Of a stretch of 23,525 nt of DNA, positions 1-9,114 are shown in pieces. Made by a program: the position numbers and the translations under genes. Below the pieces are notes generated by a model, which saw only the letters and a list, made by a program, of their open reading frames with translations, did not search any database and was not told the origin of the DNA. Every line of letters starts with the position of its first letter. Position 1 is the stretch's first letter. This DNA comes from Gemmatimonadota bacterium (GTDB taxonomy: Bacteria > Gemmatimonadota > Gemmatimonadetes > Gemmatimonadales > GWC2-71-9), in assembly GCA_016713435.1 (NCBI GenBank), contig JADJPD010000019.1, forward strand, positions 1 through 23,525, written 5' to 3'.

Positions 1-1060
1 CTCATCGGCGATGCACGGACCCCGAGGTGCGCCACAACGATCACCAGTACACCCGGCATCAGCGCCACGCCTACCGGCCGGACAAGAGGCATCGCCGAGA
101 TCTTTGAGCTACACCGAGCTGTACCAGTCGGGCTGCTACCATGGAATCACCCAGAGCTACTTCCGGCCAGCAGGCGGAAGTCAGCGAGGCCCAGGTCAGG
201 CCTCTGCGCGGCGTTCACGCGGCCCGCCGACCAGTGGATCCGCTTCAGCCGTCGGGATGAACCACGGCCTCCGCCATGTACCACCTTGACCCGTCCCCGC
301 GCGCTCGAGAGCTGCGACATGCTGGAGCGCGCTGGGACCAGCTCTCCTGCACGGCGGGGTTCATGTGAACATCGTGGGGACCACCGAGCAGCAGCACCAC
401 GCGCAGGGGCGGCAGGGGTGCCCGCGCCTGCCGCGGGTCAGCGGGGCACGACCCACGGAGCGATGAACACGGCAGCATGGATCACGCGCCATGGCCGCGG
501 CCCCGCCGTTCCCGCGCGCAAGGCCGACGATCCCTACTACCCCTGCTCGGTGGTGGGGGCCAGTCCCAGGACGCCTGCTCAGCATGCAGAGCGGGCCTCG
601 TGCTGGAACGACGCAACCGTGACTTCGCCGCTACTTGGCCCGCCTGTGCAGCGGCGCGCCGGAACGGGTTCCGCACCACCCGCCACCAGGAGCATTGGCA
701 CCAACGCCGCCGGAGAGTCGCGGCGATGCCGCGCGCGCTGGCCCTCTGCTATCTCGGCGAAGAGGCGTACCAGCCGTGGTGTGTCCTCGGGCTGGTGCGG
801 AATCGCGTGAACGTCACCGCACGCGCCACCGACGGCCTGCCGGTGTGCGCCGTGGTGACGGGGGAAGGGAACCGCCAGAAGTGCTACGAGGCCCTGGGGC
901 TCGAGACGGCCATCCCGCCTGCCCGCGCCGCAGTCGCGCGCCGCTTCTGCCAGACGGCGTGCCCGCCGATGTCCAGGCCAGCTGCCGCTTCTGGCGCCCG
1001 CCTCGGCACGCCGCCACCGCCCAGCCTCCCGCTCCGCCGTGGCGACGATGCCTGACCGAC
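1..1060. other. Region without a recognisable gene (contig end)
   Basis: No reading frame on either strand gives a protein I recognise. Open stretches exist in all three plus frames, but each switches between plausible and low-complexity Arg/Pro-rich sequence, as expected for a coding region broken by several indels or for GC-rich non-coding DNA. The most protein-like part is on the plus strand at about 726-960, in the frame containing the residues LGEEAYQPWCVLGLVRNRVN and then VCAVVTGEGNRQKCYEALGL. It matches no family I can name. If there is a gene it probably runs on the plus strand and ends before the strong hairpin at 1085-1123. This is the least reliable part of the window. Confidence 0.4.
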
Positions 1061-1084
1061 TGCCCGCCCCGCGGGCGTAAGGGG

Positions 1085-1123
1085 GAGAAGGGCCGCCGGG
1101 AGGCTTCGCCGGCGGCCCTTCTC
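1085..1123. terminator. Perfect 15-bp stem-loop between the unassigned left end and sulP
   Basis: Bases 1085-1099 (gagaagggccgccgg) are exactly complementary to 1109-1123, leaving a 9-base loop. There is no long T tract on either side. It lies just beyond the 3' end of the minus-strand SulP gene and beyond any plus-strand gene ending near 1060, so it could act as a bidirectional terminator or mRNA-stabilising hairpin. The stem is seen directly. The function is inferred. Confidence 0.65.
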
Positions 1124-1149
1124 GTGGTGACCCATCCGTCCGGCAGCGC

Positions 1150-2842
1150 GCTCAGAGGTGGGGTCGGGTAGTTGAGGCTGCGCGTGCGCTCCGACGGGAG
1201 AGGGCACAGAAACTCGCGGGCTCGCTCGAGCGCCGCGGCCAGGGTGCGACGTTCTCCCCCGCTCCTCGTGGAACTCGGAGTTGGTCAGGGCCACCACCGG
1301 CTGGCTGTGCACCTCCGCCAGGATCACCAGCGTCCCCTCGCGCCGGCGGCGGAGCACCACGTCGCGGAGGGCGGCCAGGCCCGTCGAGTCCACCACCGGC
1401 ACTCGCCGCATGCGGACGATCGGCGCACCGGCTTCCGCCCCACGCTGGCCAGCGCCGACTTGAACGACCGGCTGTGCGCCGCAGAAGAACGGTCCATCGA
1501 TCTCGTGGACGCCCACGCCCGCGGGGATGGCCTGCAGCACGGTGGCGTTGGGTCGGCGCCCTCCTCACGTCGTCGCTGAAGCGCCGGAGAGGCTCCGTGC
1601 GTTGTGACCTCCGCCATGCGCTTCCAGACACAGGAAGGCCGCCGCACCATCCCCACCTCCACGGCCACGTCAGGTCCACAGCGCCGTGAGCGCGAAGGTG
1701 ATGAGCAGCACCGCCACGTCGCTCTGGGCCCGGCTCCGCCTTGAAGCGCCGCCACCTCGCTCATGGTGCTAGCTCACCATCACCGCCAGGATACAGCGCT
1801 GCCGCACGTCGTCGGGACCATCGCGGCCCTTGCCGACTAACAGCATGATGGCGATGGAGCACCACCGCGTGGAGCATCCTTTTCGGCCACCGGGTGCGTC
1901 CGCCGTTCTTGACTTTGGTGGCGGTCCGCGCGATGGCCCGTGGCGGGGAGGCCCGGAAGAGTGGTCGCCAGTGGGGGTTGAGACGCCCCAAGCCACCAGC
2001 TCCATGTTGGAGCGGTGCCGGGTGCCGATCATCCCGTCCGCCACCACCGCGGAGAGCAGCGACTCGATGCCCGCCAGCAGGGCGATGGTGAACGCCGCCC
2101 CGGAGAGATCCCGGACCAGGGCGAGGGAGAGGGGGGGCAGGTGCGGCACCGGCAGGCTCGCGCTGATGGGCCCGAACCGGTCACCGATCGTCTCCACCGG
2201 CAGTCCTGCCAGCTTCACGAGGGCGGTGCACGCCACCAGGGCCACGAACGGCCCCGGCACCCGACTCTTGAGTCGGGGCCACTGCGTGATGATCCCGAGC
2301 GCCAGCAGGGCCACGCCCGTGGCCGCCCAGTTCACCGTCCCGATGGCGGCCCCGTACGCGGCCCACTTCTCGAGGAACTCCGCCGGCACGCCGTCCATCC
2401 GGAGCCCGAGAAAGTCCCGCACCTGGCTGGAGAAGATGATCAGCGCGATGCCGGTCGTGAACCCGGTGGTGACGGGGTAGGGGATGAACTTGATGGCGCC
2501 GCCCAGCCCGCGCGACGCCGAGCCCGATCAGCATGACACGTAAGCCCGCATTGGCCACCCAGCCACCCATCCCGTGCTTCGCAATCACGCCCGCCACGAT
2601 CACCACTAAGGCTCCCGTCGGCCCGCCGATCTGCACCCGGAGCCCAGGGCGGGAATCAGGGAAGCGACGTTGATCGCGGGTGATGAGCCCGCCTCGGGCG
2701 TGGCCCCGCTCGAGATGCCGAACGCGATGGCGAGCGGCAGCGCCACGATCCCCACCACGATGCCGGCGCCGAGGTCCGCCACGAACTGCGCCCGGCTGTA
2801 GCCCTCCTGCAGGGTGGTCAGCAGCTTCGGTCGCAGCGGCAT
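1150..2842 (-). CDS. SulP-family anion permease with C-terminal STAS domain (frameshifted)
   Basis: Inner-membrane transporter of the SulP/SLC26 family, which carries sulfate, bicarbonate or other anions. The N-terminus (MPLRPKLLTTLQEGYSRAQF, start 2842) leads into the first membrane segments (AGIVVGIVALPLAIAFGISS). Then come the family's VQIGGPTGALVVIVAG core segment near 2640-2590, a VRDFLGLRMDG stretch near 2420, RSNMELVAWG near 2000 and the ARTATKVKNGGRT loop near 1930. The STAS domain follows at about 1540-1200, with the diagnostic VVDSTGLAAL segment near 1390. The span of about 560 codons is normal for the family, but the frame changes at least six times (near 2640, 2510, 1970, 1770, 1540 and 1230), which I read as sequencing errors. 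The exact stop is unclear; 1150 is approximate. The substrate cannot be assigned. It is preceded with a one-base gap by the small gene at 2844-3050. Confidence 0.85.
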
Positions 2843-2843
2843 C

Positions 2844-3050
2844 TCAGGCGAGGTCCTTCTCCGTGGGCGGCCGGAACATCAGGTCGAAGGCCGGGAGGAT
2901 CATCCGGGCGAAGGGCCAGACCTCAGGAGGCTGGGGGATGGCCTCGAGGGGCCCGATGATCTGGAGCCGGTCCCCAGGAGGCGTGGGCCAGGGTCCGCAC
3001 CAGCGTCGCCCAAAGAGGGTCCGGCGGGCCGGAACGGGCGGGAGCGACAT
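2844..3050 (-). CDS. Small uncharacterised protein between the metal ATPase and SulP genes
   Basis: A 68-codon frame whose TGA lies one base before the SulP ATG, an arrangement typical of translational coupling. I do not recognise it. The C-terminal part (RLQIIGPLEAIPQPPEVWPF, then ARMILPAFDLMFRP) looks like real protein. The N-terminal 20 residues are Arg/Trp-rich, and the alternative frame there reads TLVRTLAHAS, so a frameshift near 2990 is likely. An AGGT-type ribosome site lies about 8 bases before the ATG at 3050. It has no clear signal peptide or full membrane segment. Its position suggests a small accessory protein of the transport operon, but that is inference from context only. Confidence 0.5.
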   Translation of the reverse strand: MSLPPVPARRTLFGRRWCGPWPTPPGDRLQIIGPLEAIPQPPEVWPFARMILPAFDLMFRPPTEKDLA

Positions 3051-3109
3051 CAGGTCGACCTCACGGGCAGGGGAGGGGGAGCGGCGCCACCGGGAATATT
3101 AACCAGATG

Positions 3110-4917
3110 TCAGTCGGCGCTCGCCCGCAGCGCGTTCAGGATCACCGCCAGGTCGATGAGCTCCTGCAGGATGGCCCCCGCGGTCGGCGGGATGAACCCG
3201 AACGCCGCGAACCCCATGGCCACACTGGAAAGGCCAAGGTTACCCAGATGCTCTTCGGCCACCCGCATCGTCCATAACTGATGACGATGGCACCGGCCCA
3301 GCATCGGCTCGGGTCGCTCGGCCAGCACCACAAGGCTTCGGCCGCCTCGGCGGTGTGCATGCCACCGTGCGCCGCAAGTGCCACGCCTACACTGGCCCGC
3401 GAGAGTGCGGGGGCGTCGTTGGTTCCGTCGCCGAGCATGAGCACGCGGTGGCCGGCCGCTTCGAGCCCGGCGACCACGGCAACCTTGTCCTCGGGCATCA
3501 GGCTGGCGTGCACTTCCGTGATCCCCACCTCCCGCGCCACCGCCTCGGCGTGGCCGGCGTGATCTCCCGTCACCAGGATCAGGCGAGAGAAGCGCCGAGC
3601 CGCGGCGGCAGCGCCGCGATCGAGGCCAGCGCCTCGGGCGGAGCTCGGTCGGCAAACCCGACGGCTCCGCCCACCTGCCCATCCACCAGCACCCAGGCCC
3701 GGAGCCCCGGCGCAGTGCCATCGGGGAGCGCCACCGCTGGCGCCACCGAGCGGAGGTAGAGCGGGGACCCGATGGCCACCCGGCGGCCCCGCACGGTGCC
3801 GTGCACCCCAAGGCCCGGGCGTTCCTCCACATCCACCGGGGGAAGCGGAGTCCGCGGGCCTCCGCCGCCTCGACGGCAGACCGGGCCAGCAGTGGTGTCC
3901 CGAGCCTTGCTCCACGCTCGCCGCCAGGGACAGGAGATCCCCCTCGGTGAACGGCGCGCAGGGCCGCACCGCCGTGACCGCCGGGCGCCCCAGCGTGATG
4001 GTGCCCGTCTTGTCCAGGAGGACCACGGTGGCGGCACTCATCCGCTCGAGGGCCTCCCCGTGGCGCACGATCACCCCGGCCCGCGCGGCGCGATTGATCC
4101 CGCCGATCAGTGCCACCGGGGCCGCGAGGATCAGGGGGGCAGGGGGTGGCCACCGAGCACCGCCAGCACCCGGAGGGGATCCTGCGACGCGCCCCAGGCC
4201 AGCGCACAGACCACGAGCGTGAGCGGGGTGAACAGCACCGCGTAGCGGTCGGCCACGCGCTGGAGCGGAGCCTTGCTGGCCTCCGCGCTCCGCACCAGCT
4301 GCACGATCCGGGCGTACTGGCTCTCGGCCGCGGGCGCGGTGCTGACGAAGGTGAAGGGGCTCTCGAGGTTGAGGCTGCCGCTGCGGACACCGCTCCCCGG
4401 CTCCACCAGGGCGGGCAGGGGCTCTCCCGTCAGGCGGGAGACGTCGAGGTGCGATCGCCCCTCCTGGACCGTGCCGTCACAGGGGAGCATCTCGCCCGGG
4501 CGCACCAGCAGGAGGTCGCCGGGCCGGACCGCGTCCGCCCCGATGTCCCTCCCCAGGCCGCCCCGGCGCGGCGGTGCGCCTGGCGGGGGCCTCGGCCTCG
4601 AGCGCCGCCACGGCGCGGGAGGCGCGACGGGCGGCGTACTGGTCCAGCGCCTCCCCGCCCGTCTGCATCAGGACGACCACCATCCCGGCGAGCGGCTGCC
4701 ACAGCACGAGGGCGGTGACGATCGCCAGCGAGGCCACGAGGTCGGCGGCGAACTGCCCGCGCAACATCCCGCGCACGGTCTGCCAGACGACGCGCGCGCC
4801 GAGCAGCACGAGCCCCGCCATCCAGACCCGCCCCCAGACAGCAAGCGGCCCCGCCCGCAGGGCGAGGCCGCTCAGGATCACCGCCAGCGCCGCGAGCGGC
4901 GCATGCCAGCGCGACAT
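3110..4917 (-). CDS. P1B-type heavy-metal-translocating ATPase without N-terminal metal-binding domain (frameshifted)
   Basis: Inner-membrane metal-efflux or uptake pump of the P1B ATPase family. Visible in order are N-terminal hydrophobic segments (residues about 5-95), the actuator-domain loop LTGEPLPAL near 4430, the M6 region near 4150-4110 continuing into ILAAPVALIGGINRAARAG, the phosphorylation motif DKTGT at 4000-4014, and the hinge GDGTNDAPAL with GDGTND at 3415-3432. The C-terminal membrane pair ends with ELIDLAVILNALRASAD. The metal motif is obscured by extra Cs in a C-run. Removing them gives ATPCPLILAAP, a TPC motif rather than the CPC of Cu/Zn pumps. The usual nucleotide-domain HP motif appears as GSGHHL. 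About 600 codons is the family length, and there is no GMxCxxC domain. Frame changes occur near 4590, 4140, 3900, 3600 and 3300. The ATG at 4917 overlaps the response-regulator TGA (TGATG), so the two are probably co-translated. The metal is unknown. Confidence 0.85.
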
Positions 4918-5637
4918 CAGTGCGCCTGGACGTCCTCCGGCTCCTGTTCCACCGGGACGCCCCGCCCGCTCCGCCGCAGCGTGAAGCCCACGCCGCGCAC
5001 GGTCTGGATCAGGACCTCGTAAGCGGCCTTCTGCAGCTTGCGGCGCACGTTGCCCACGTGCACGTCCACCACGTTGCTCTCCGGGTCGAAGTGCATGTCC
5101 CAGACCTTCTCGAGCAGCGTCGTGCGGCGCACCACCTGCTCCGGGTGGAGCAGGAAGAACTCCACGATCTGGAATTCCTTGGGCGTGAGGTCGAGCGGCT
5201 TCTCGTTGACCAGCACCACGTGGCGCAGCCGGTCGAGCGTCAGCGGCCCGTAGCGGAGCACCTCGAGCCGCTCGGCACCGCCCCGCCGGGCCAGCGCCCG
5301 GATGCGGGCCAGCAGTTCGTCGAAGCGGAAGGGCTTGGCCAGGTAGTCATCGGCCTTAGGCGTCGAGGCCCCGCACGATGTCCTCCACCGCATCGCGGCT
5401 GGCGAGCATCATGATCGGGGTGTTCCCGCCCTCCCGCCGCAGTTCCATGGCGATCTGGAAGCCGTTCTTCTTGGGGAGCACGACGTCGAGCAGGATCACG
5501 TCGTACTCGTACACATGGGCCAGCGTTGTGGCTTCTTCGCCATCCGTGGCCACGTCCACGACATAGCCTTCTTCCTTCAGCCCCTGCTCGATGAACCCGG
5601 CGACCTTCCGGTCGTCCTCCACGACGAGAATTTTCTT
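4917..5637 (-). CDS. OmpR/PhoB-family response regulator (one frameshift)
   Basis: Cytosolic DNA-binding response regulator. The receiver domain begins KKILVVEDDRKVAGFIEQGL. The phosphoacceptor Asp is in VILLDVVLPKKNGF, and the conserved Lys is in DYLAKPFRFDELLARIRAL. The C-terminal winged helix shows LTPKEFQIVEFFLLHPEQVV, VWDMHFDPESNVVDVHVGNV and IQTVRGVGFTLRR, which place it in the OmpR/PhoB class. A single indel at about 5355-5360 separates the two domains (GLDA then KADDYL). No ATG lies at the expected N-terminus. The frame runs open to about 5637 or slightly beyond, and starting at the GTG at 5622 would delete the first beta strand, so the true start is probably masked by an error. It is downstream of its kinase (57 bases), overlaps the metal ATPase by one base, and has a tandem repeat upstream that could be its own binding site. 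Confidence 0.92.
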
Positions 5638-5649
5638 ATGAGGGACAAT

Positions 5650-5655
5650 CCTATA
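5650..5655 (-). promoter_or_regulatory. Candidate -10 element (TATAGG) for the response regulator gene
   Basis: Read on the minus strand, TATAGG lies 9 bases downstream of the tandem repeat block at 5664-5696 and about 13 bases before the start of the response-regulator frame. This would allow transcription of the regulator and the downstream ATPase and permease separately from the kinase. The hexamer is weak on its own. Its placement next to the repeats is the main support. Confidence 0.35.
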
Positions 5656-5663
5656 GCGGGCGA

Positions 5664-5696
5664 GTGAACGTGAAGGGAACGTTAGGTGAAGCTACC
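5664..5696 (-). promoter_or_regulatory. Three tandem 11-bp repeats, candidate binding site of the response regulator
   Basis: On the plus strand the 33 bases split into three consecutive 11-mers: GTGAACGTGAA, GGGAACGTTAG and GTGAAGCTACC. They share G-x-GAA-C/G at the same positions. Read along the transcribed gene the elements are TTCA-like blocks repeated every 11 bases. Head-to-tail sites one helical turn apart are the established binding mode of OmpR/PhoB-family regulators (for example PhoB and PmrA). The block sits immediately upstream of the response-regulator gene, overlapping the expected -35 region, which suggests autoregulation. The repeat is seen; the regulator-site pairing is inferred. 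Confidence 0.5.
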
Positions 5697-5697
5697 T

Positions 5698-6929
5698 TCA
5701 CGATACGGCCGCCGGGAGTTCCAATATGAAGCATCCTCCCCCTTCGCCACGCGCCACGGCGAAGCTCGCCCTTCCAAGCAGGCGAGCCAGTACGGGACAA
5801 GGGCAACCCAAGTCCGCTGCCTTTCCCTCTTCCGCCTTCGTCTGGTAGACGTCGAAGATCCGGTCGATCTCCTCTGCCGGTACCCCGGGGCCCTGATCTT
5901 CGATGATATAGGTCATCGTCTGGCCTAGGCCAGCTGCAGCCGGGTGGTCACCTGGCTGCTCGCCGGGGTGTGCCGGATGGCGTTGCCCAGCAGGTTGACC
6001 AGGATCTGCTCGACGCGGTGCGGGTCGCTCCGGCAGAGCGGGAAGTCCTCGGGGATCTCCGCCTTCAGCACGACGTTCTTGCCGTCCGCGGCGGGCGTCA
6101 TGCGGCTGAGCGCGTGGCGCACGATGCCGGCCGGGTCCACGTCCCGGATCACCGGCTTGAGCCGGTCCTCGTCCAGGCGGCTCAGGTCCAGCAGGTCGTT
6201 GATCAGGGCAATGGCGCCCTCGGCCGAATCGAGGACCTCGAACGCCGCACGGGGCACCGTGGCGGGGTCCTTCCGCCGAACCAGCATCTCCGCCCAGCCG
6301 TAGACGGCGGCCAGGGAGTTGCGGACTCGTGGTTCACCATGGCGAAGAACCGCTCCCGCGAGCGCTGCAGTTGCTGCACCTCCTCCAGCAGGCGGGCGCT
6401 TTCCTCATGAAGCCGCGCATTCTCGATGGCGGCGCCAGCCTTCTGGGCCAGCAGCCGGGCAATGTGCTCGTCATCCTCGGTGAACTCGCTGCCGTCCAGC
6501 CGCTCGGTCAGGTAGAGGTCGCCGAGCACGCCGCGCTTGCCCATGATGGGCACGCCGAGGAAGCGACGCATGGGCGGGTGGTGGGCGGGGAAGCCGGCGG
6601 CCGCGGGGTGCCGCGTCAGGTCGGAGAGCCGGATGCTGTGCCCCTTGTGGATCACCAGCCCGAGGGATGCCATGCCCCTTGGGGTAGTGGTCCATCTTCG
6701 ACACCTCGTCAGGCGCCATCCCCGAGGTGGTGAAGGTCTCCAGCGTGCGCCCATCGGCCCCGAGCATCCCCACCGCGGCGTACCGGGCGTCCAGGATGTC
6801 GCGCGCCAGGTCGGCGACGCGCTGGAGAACCCCCTCCAGCGACAGCTCGCCAATGAGGCTCGGCACCGCCGCGGAGAGGCGTTCCAGCCGCTCCGAAGTG
6901 CCTCCCGGTTGTGAAGGTCGCTTGTCCAT
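5698..6929 (-). CDS. Soluble GAF-domain sensor histidine kinase (frameshifted)
   Basis: Cytosolic sensor kinase of about 410 residues with no membrane segment. Order of domains: a short N-terminal tail (MDKRPSQPGG), a GAF domain of about 150 residues (VLQRVADLARDILDARYAAV through RRFLGVPIMGKRGVLGDLYL and ending AGAAIENARL), and a short coiled linker (LLEEVQQLQRSRERFFAMVN). Next is the H-box, which reads HELRNSLAAVYGWAEML once one missing base near 6325 is restored. The ATPase domain follows, with the N-box NLLGNAIRHTPA near 5985-5950 and the G1 box EDQGPGVP near 5895. Other breaks lie near 6670 (GAF), 5925 and 5830. The GAF domain suggests sensing of a small cytosolic ligand, haem or redox state. 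It is divergent from the universal stress protein gene, and the partner regulator lies 57 bases downstream. Confidence 0.88.
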
Positions 6930-6937
6930 GTTGGCTA

Positions 6938-6943
6938 ATTGTA
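6938..6943 (-). promoter_or_regulatory. Candidate -10 element (TACAAT) implying a leaderless kinase mRNA
   Basis: On the minus strand TACAAT matches the sigma-70 -10 consensus at 5 of 6 positions. A weak -35 (TCGACG) lies 17 bases further upstream. The -10 ends only 8 bases before the kinase ATG at 6929, so transcription would start at or next to the A of the start codon, and no ribosome site fits in between. The hexamer is seen directly; promoter function is inferred. Confidence 0.4.
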
Positions 6944-6985
6944 ATCGCCCCAACGGGTTGCGTCGAGCCACCGCATTCGGCGGTC

Positions 6986-7001
6986 TTTCACGTTCTCTTC
7001 A
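6986..7001 (+). promoter_or_regulatory. Tandem TTTCA-N6-CTTCA element upstream of the first universal stress protein gene
   Basis: TTTCA (6986-6990) and CTTCA (6997-7001) are 11 bases apart start to start, in the divergent region between the kinase and the stress-protein gene. The block includes TTCACGTTC (6987-6995), a 9-mer also present, in the same orientation relative to the downstream gene, in the repeats before the response regulator. A possible -10 (TAGGAT, 7014-7019) follows, 30 bases before the ATG at 7050. It is likely to be a binding site of the neighbouring OmpR/PhoB-type regulator, by inference. Confidence 0.45.
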
Positions 7002-7049
7002 TAGGGCTTGTCCTAGGATGTGAACCAATCCTCAACGGGCCCCTGACGC

Positions 7050-7912
7050 ATGCAACTGCGCCACATCCTCGCTGCCGCCGACGACTCGCCCGAAGGGCGA
7101 CTCGCCGTGTTGATTGGCGCCCGGCTGTCGGCGCTCGCGTCGGCGCGGTTCACGGTCCTGACGGTGGCGCAGGCGGTCGATGCGCCGGGGATGCAGGCCA
7201 AGCTGCTCCAGGACCTGCGCCGCATGGTGTACGGCGAACTCGCCAAGATAGAGGGGGCGGTACCCGAGCCGGTCCTGGCGGTGGCGGCCGGGCTCCCGGG
7301 CATCGAGATCGGCCGGTACGCGGAGACGGAAGCCGCCGATCTCGTGGTGGTGGGCCGGAAGCGCCGCTCCGAACTCCAGCGCCTCCTCATCGGGGACACC
7401 GCCGACTCCGTGGCGCGCCGCAGCCGGACCCCCTGCCTCTTCGTGAAGGCGGGCCAGGAGCAGATGCAGCGGGTGCTCGTCTCGCTCGACGGCACGGAGC
7501 GCGGCATGGCGGTGCTCCTGGCGGCCATGGACTTCACTCGGGCCATCGCCGCCCGGCTGCATGCCGTCACGGTGGAGCAACCTACGAGAACGAAGGCCGA
7601 AGCGCCCCGGCTCCTCACCGGCCGCAGCGCAGCCCGCCTGGCGCAGGCCGTGGATGACCTGCGCCAGTCCACCAATCTCGGCGGCGGCGAGTGGGAGGTT
7701 CGGCCCAGCATCGCTCAGGAGTCACCGCTCGTCATCCAGCGCGGCCGGGTGGTGGATGCCGTCCTCACCGAGGTGGAGCGCTCGCAGGCCGACGTGCTGG
7801 TGCTGGGCTACCACAGGGGCGGGCTTGTACGGCGGCGTCATCGAGGCTTAAGAGCATCGCCCGGCGGCTGGCGCACGATGCGCCCTGTGCCGTCCTGACG
7901 ATCCCGCTCTGA
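7050..7912 (+). CDS. Tandem-domain universal stress protein (UspA family), one frameshift near the end
   Basis: Cytosolic stress protein with two UspA domains. Domain 1 (residues 1 to about 132) opens MQLRHILAAADDSPEGRLAV and ends with ADLVVVGRKRRSELQRLLIG and SRTPCLFVKAG. Domain 2 starts QRVLVSLDGTERGMAVLLAA and ends ADVLVLGYHRGG then, after an indel near 7825-7850, SIARRLAHDAPCAVLTIPL. The nucleotide-binding signature G-x2-G-x9-G-S/T is degenerate in both halves (GRKRR..LLIGDT; GYHRGG). ATP binding is therefore less certain than in the second stress protein at 11190-12123. It starts at ATG 7050 without an obvious ribosome site and is followed by a strong hairpin. It is divergent from the sensor kinase and carries the 11-base-period element in its promoter. 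Confidence 0.9.
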
Positions 7913-7927
7913 CCGGCGTCGCGGCTC

Positions 7928-7970
7928 CGCCGCGCGGGACGGTTGAGCACCGCCGTCCCGCGCGGCGTTT
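7928..7970 (+). terminator. Rho-independent-type terminator after the first universal stress protein gene
   Basis: A perfect 15-bp GC-rich stem (7928-7942 pairing with 7953-7967) encloses a 10-base loop and is followed by TTT (7968-7970). It begins 16 bases after the stress-protein stop codon. It should separate that transcript from the nitroreductase gene, which has its own candidate regulatory element further downstream. Confidence 0.8.
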
Positions 7971-7992
7971 CGATGCCCGGGGTTGAACGTAT

Positions 7993-8008
7993 CTTCAGGT
8001 ACGCCTCA
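7993..8008 (+). promoter_or_regulatory. Tandem CTTCA-N6-CCTCA element upstream of the nitroreductase gene
   Basis: CTTCA (7993-7997) and CCTCA (8004-8008) are spaced 11 bases start to start. A weaker copy (GTTGA, 7982-7986) lies a further 11 bases upstream in phase. The block ends 35 bases before the ATG at 8043 and has the same orientation to its gene as the elements before the two stress-protein genes and the response regulator. One of the ten defining bases deviates (CCTCA), so support is moderate. Confidence 0.35.
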
Positions 8009-8042
8009 ACCATCTCACAACCCGTCACGCCTACCATCCCGC

Positions 8043-9077
8043 ATGATGAAAGACAGCGCGCTCGATCCCTGGGCCGAAGCCATCGACGAGTACCCGCTCA
8101 CCGGCACTGCCGAGGAGAAGTTCCGTGCGGTGCTGCGCTGGGTGGTGCTGGCGCCCTCGAGCCACAATTCGCAGCCGTGGGTCTTCCGCGTCCGCGGGGA
8201 CACGCTCGAGCTGCTGGCCGACCGCTCCCGCGCGCTGCCGGTGGTGGACCCGGATGACCGCGAGCTGATCATCAGCTGCGGCTCCGCGCTGCGCTTCGTG
8301 CGCGCGGCGTTCACCCACTTCGGGCAGGCTTCGCGCGTGGCGCTCATGCCCGAGCGGGAGAACCCGGACCTGATGGCCCGGATCACCATCGGTGACGCGA
8401 GCCAGCCCTCCGAGCGCGACCATCAGCTGTTTGCCGCCATCCCCGGGCGCCGCCCCAACCGCTTCCCCGTCGAGGCGCGGGAAATCTCCGAAGTGGTGCT
8501 GGGGCGGGCGCGGAACCAGGCCGAGAAGGATGGCGCGTGGCTGCAGACCCTCACCCTCGACTCCGATCGGGTCGCGCTCGCAGAACTCATCGCCGAAGGC
8601 GACCGGTTGCAGCTCGCCGACCGGCACTTCCGGCGGGAACTCGCGTTGTGGGTGCACTCCAACCGCAGCAGTACCCGCGACGGCATGCCCGGCTACGCCC
8701 TCGGCGCCGGCGACCTGGCCTCGGAGGTCGGGCCGCTCATCATCCGCACCTTTGACGTCGGCGACGGCCGCGCAGCGCGGGACAAGCAGCTGGCGCTCGG
8801 CTCCCCCGCGCTGGCGGTGCTCTGGACCGAGGAAGACAGCCCCCGCGCCTGGCTGCGGGCCGGCCAGGCCTTGGCCGGCTCGCTCCTGAGCCTCGCGGCG
8901 GACGGGGTGGCCGTCTCGTACCTGAACCAGCCGGTGGAGGTCCCCGAGCTGCGCGACAAGGTGCGGGCACTGCTCGGTCGCGAGGGCGCGCCCCAGATCA
9001 TCCTTCGCCTCGGGTATGGGCTTACCGTGCCGCGCCACGCCCGGCGGCGCGTCGAGGACGTGCTCCTCGACGATTGA
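8043..9077 (+). CDS. Acg-like FMN-binding nitroreductase-family protein
   Basis: A clean frame of 344 codons (ATG 8043, alternative ATG 8046). Near residue 38 it has WVVLAPSSHNSQPWVFRV, the hallmark of the Acg group of the nitroreductase superfamily, followed by LLADRSRALPVVDPDDRELI and a C-terminal half with LAGQ/LAGSLLSLAADGVAVSYL and PQIILRLGYG. Acg (Rv2032) of Mycobacterium tuberculosis is an FMN-binding protein of the DosR dormancy regulon thought to sequester flavin rather than reduce substrates. Whether this protein is catalytic cannot be told from sequence. It has no signal peptide or membrane segment, so it is cytosolic. No good ribosome site precedes it, so initiation may be leaderless or atypical. 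It is isolated from the upstream gene by a terminator and carries the 11-base-period element. Confidence 0.9.
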   Translation: MMKDSALDPWAEAIDEYPLTGTAEEKFRAVLRWVVLAPSSHNSQPWVFRVRGDTLELLADRSRALPVVDPDDRELIISCGSALRFVRAAFTHFGQASRVALMPERENPDLMARITIGDASQPSERDHQLFAAIPGRRPNRFPVEAREISEVVLGRARNQAEKDGAWLQTLTLDSDRVALAELIAEGDRLQLADRHFRRELALWVHSNRSSTRDGMPGYALGAGDLASEVGPLIIRTFDVGDGRAARDKQLALGSPALAVLWTEEDSPRAWLRAGQALAGSLLSLAADGVAVSYLNQPVEVPELRDKVRALLGREGAPQIILRLGYGLTVPRHARRRVEDVLLDD

Positions 9078-9114
9078 CGTGGTTCTCATCCCGCTCCCTG
9101 CGGAGGCTGTGCCG

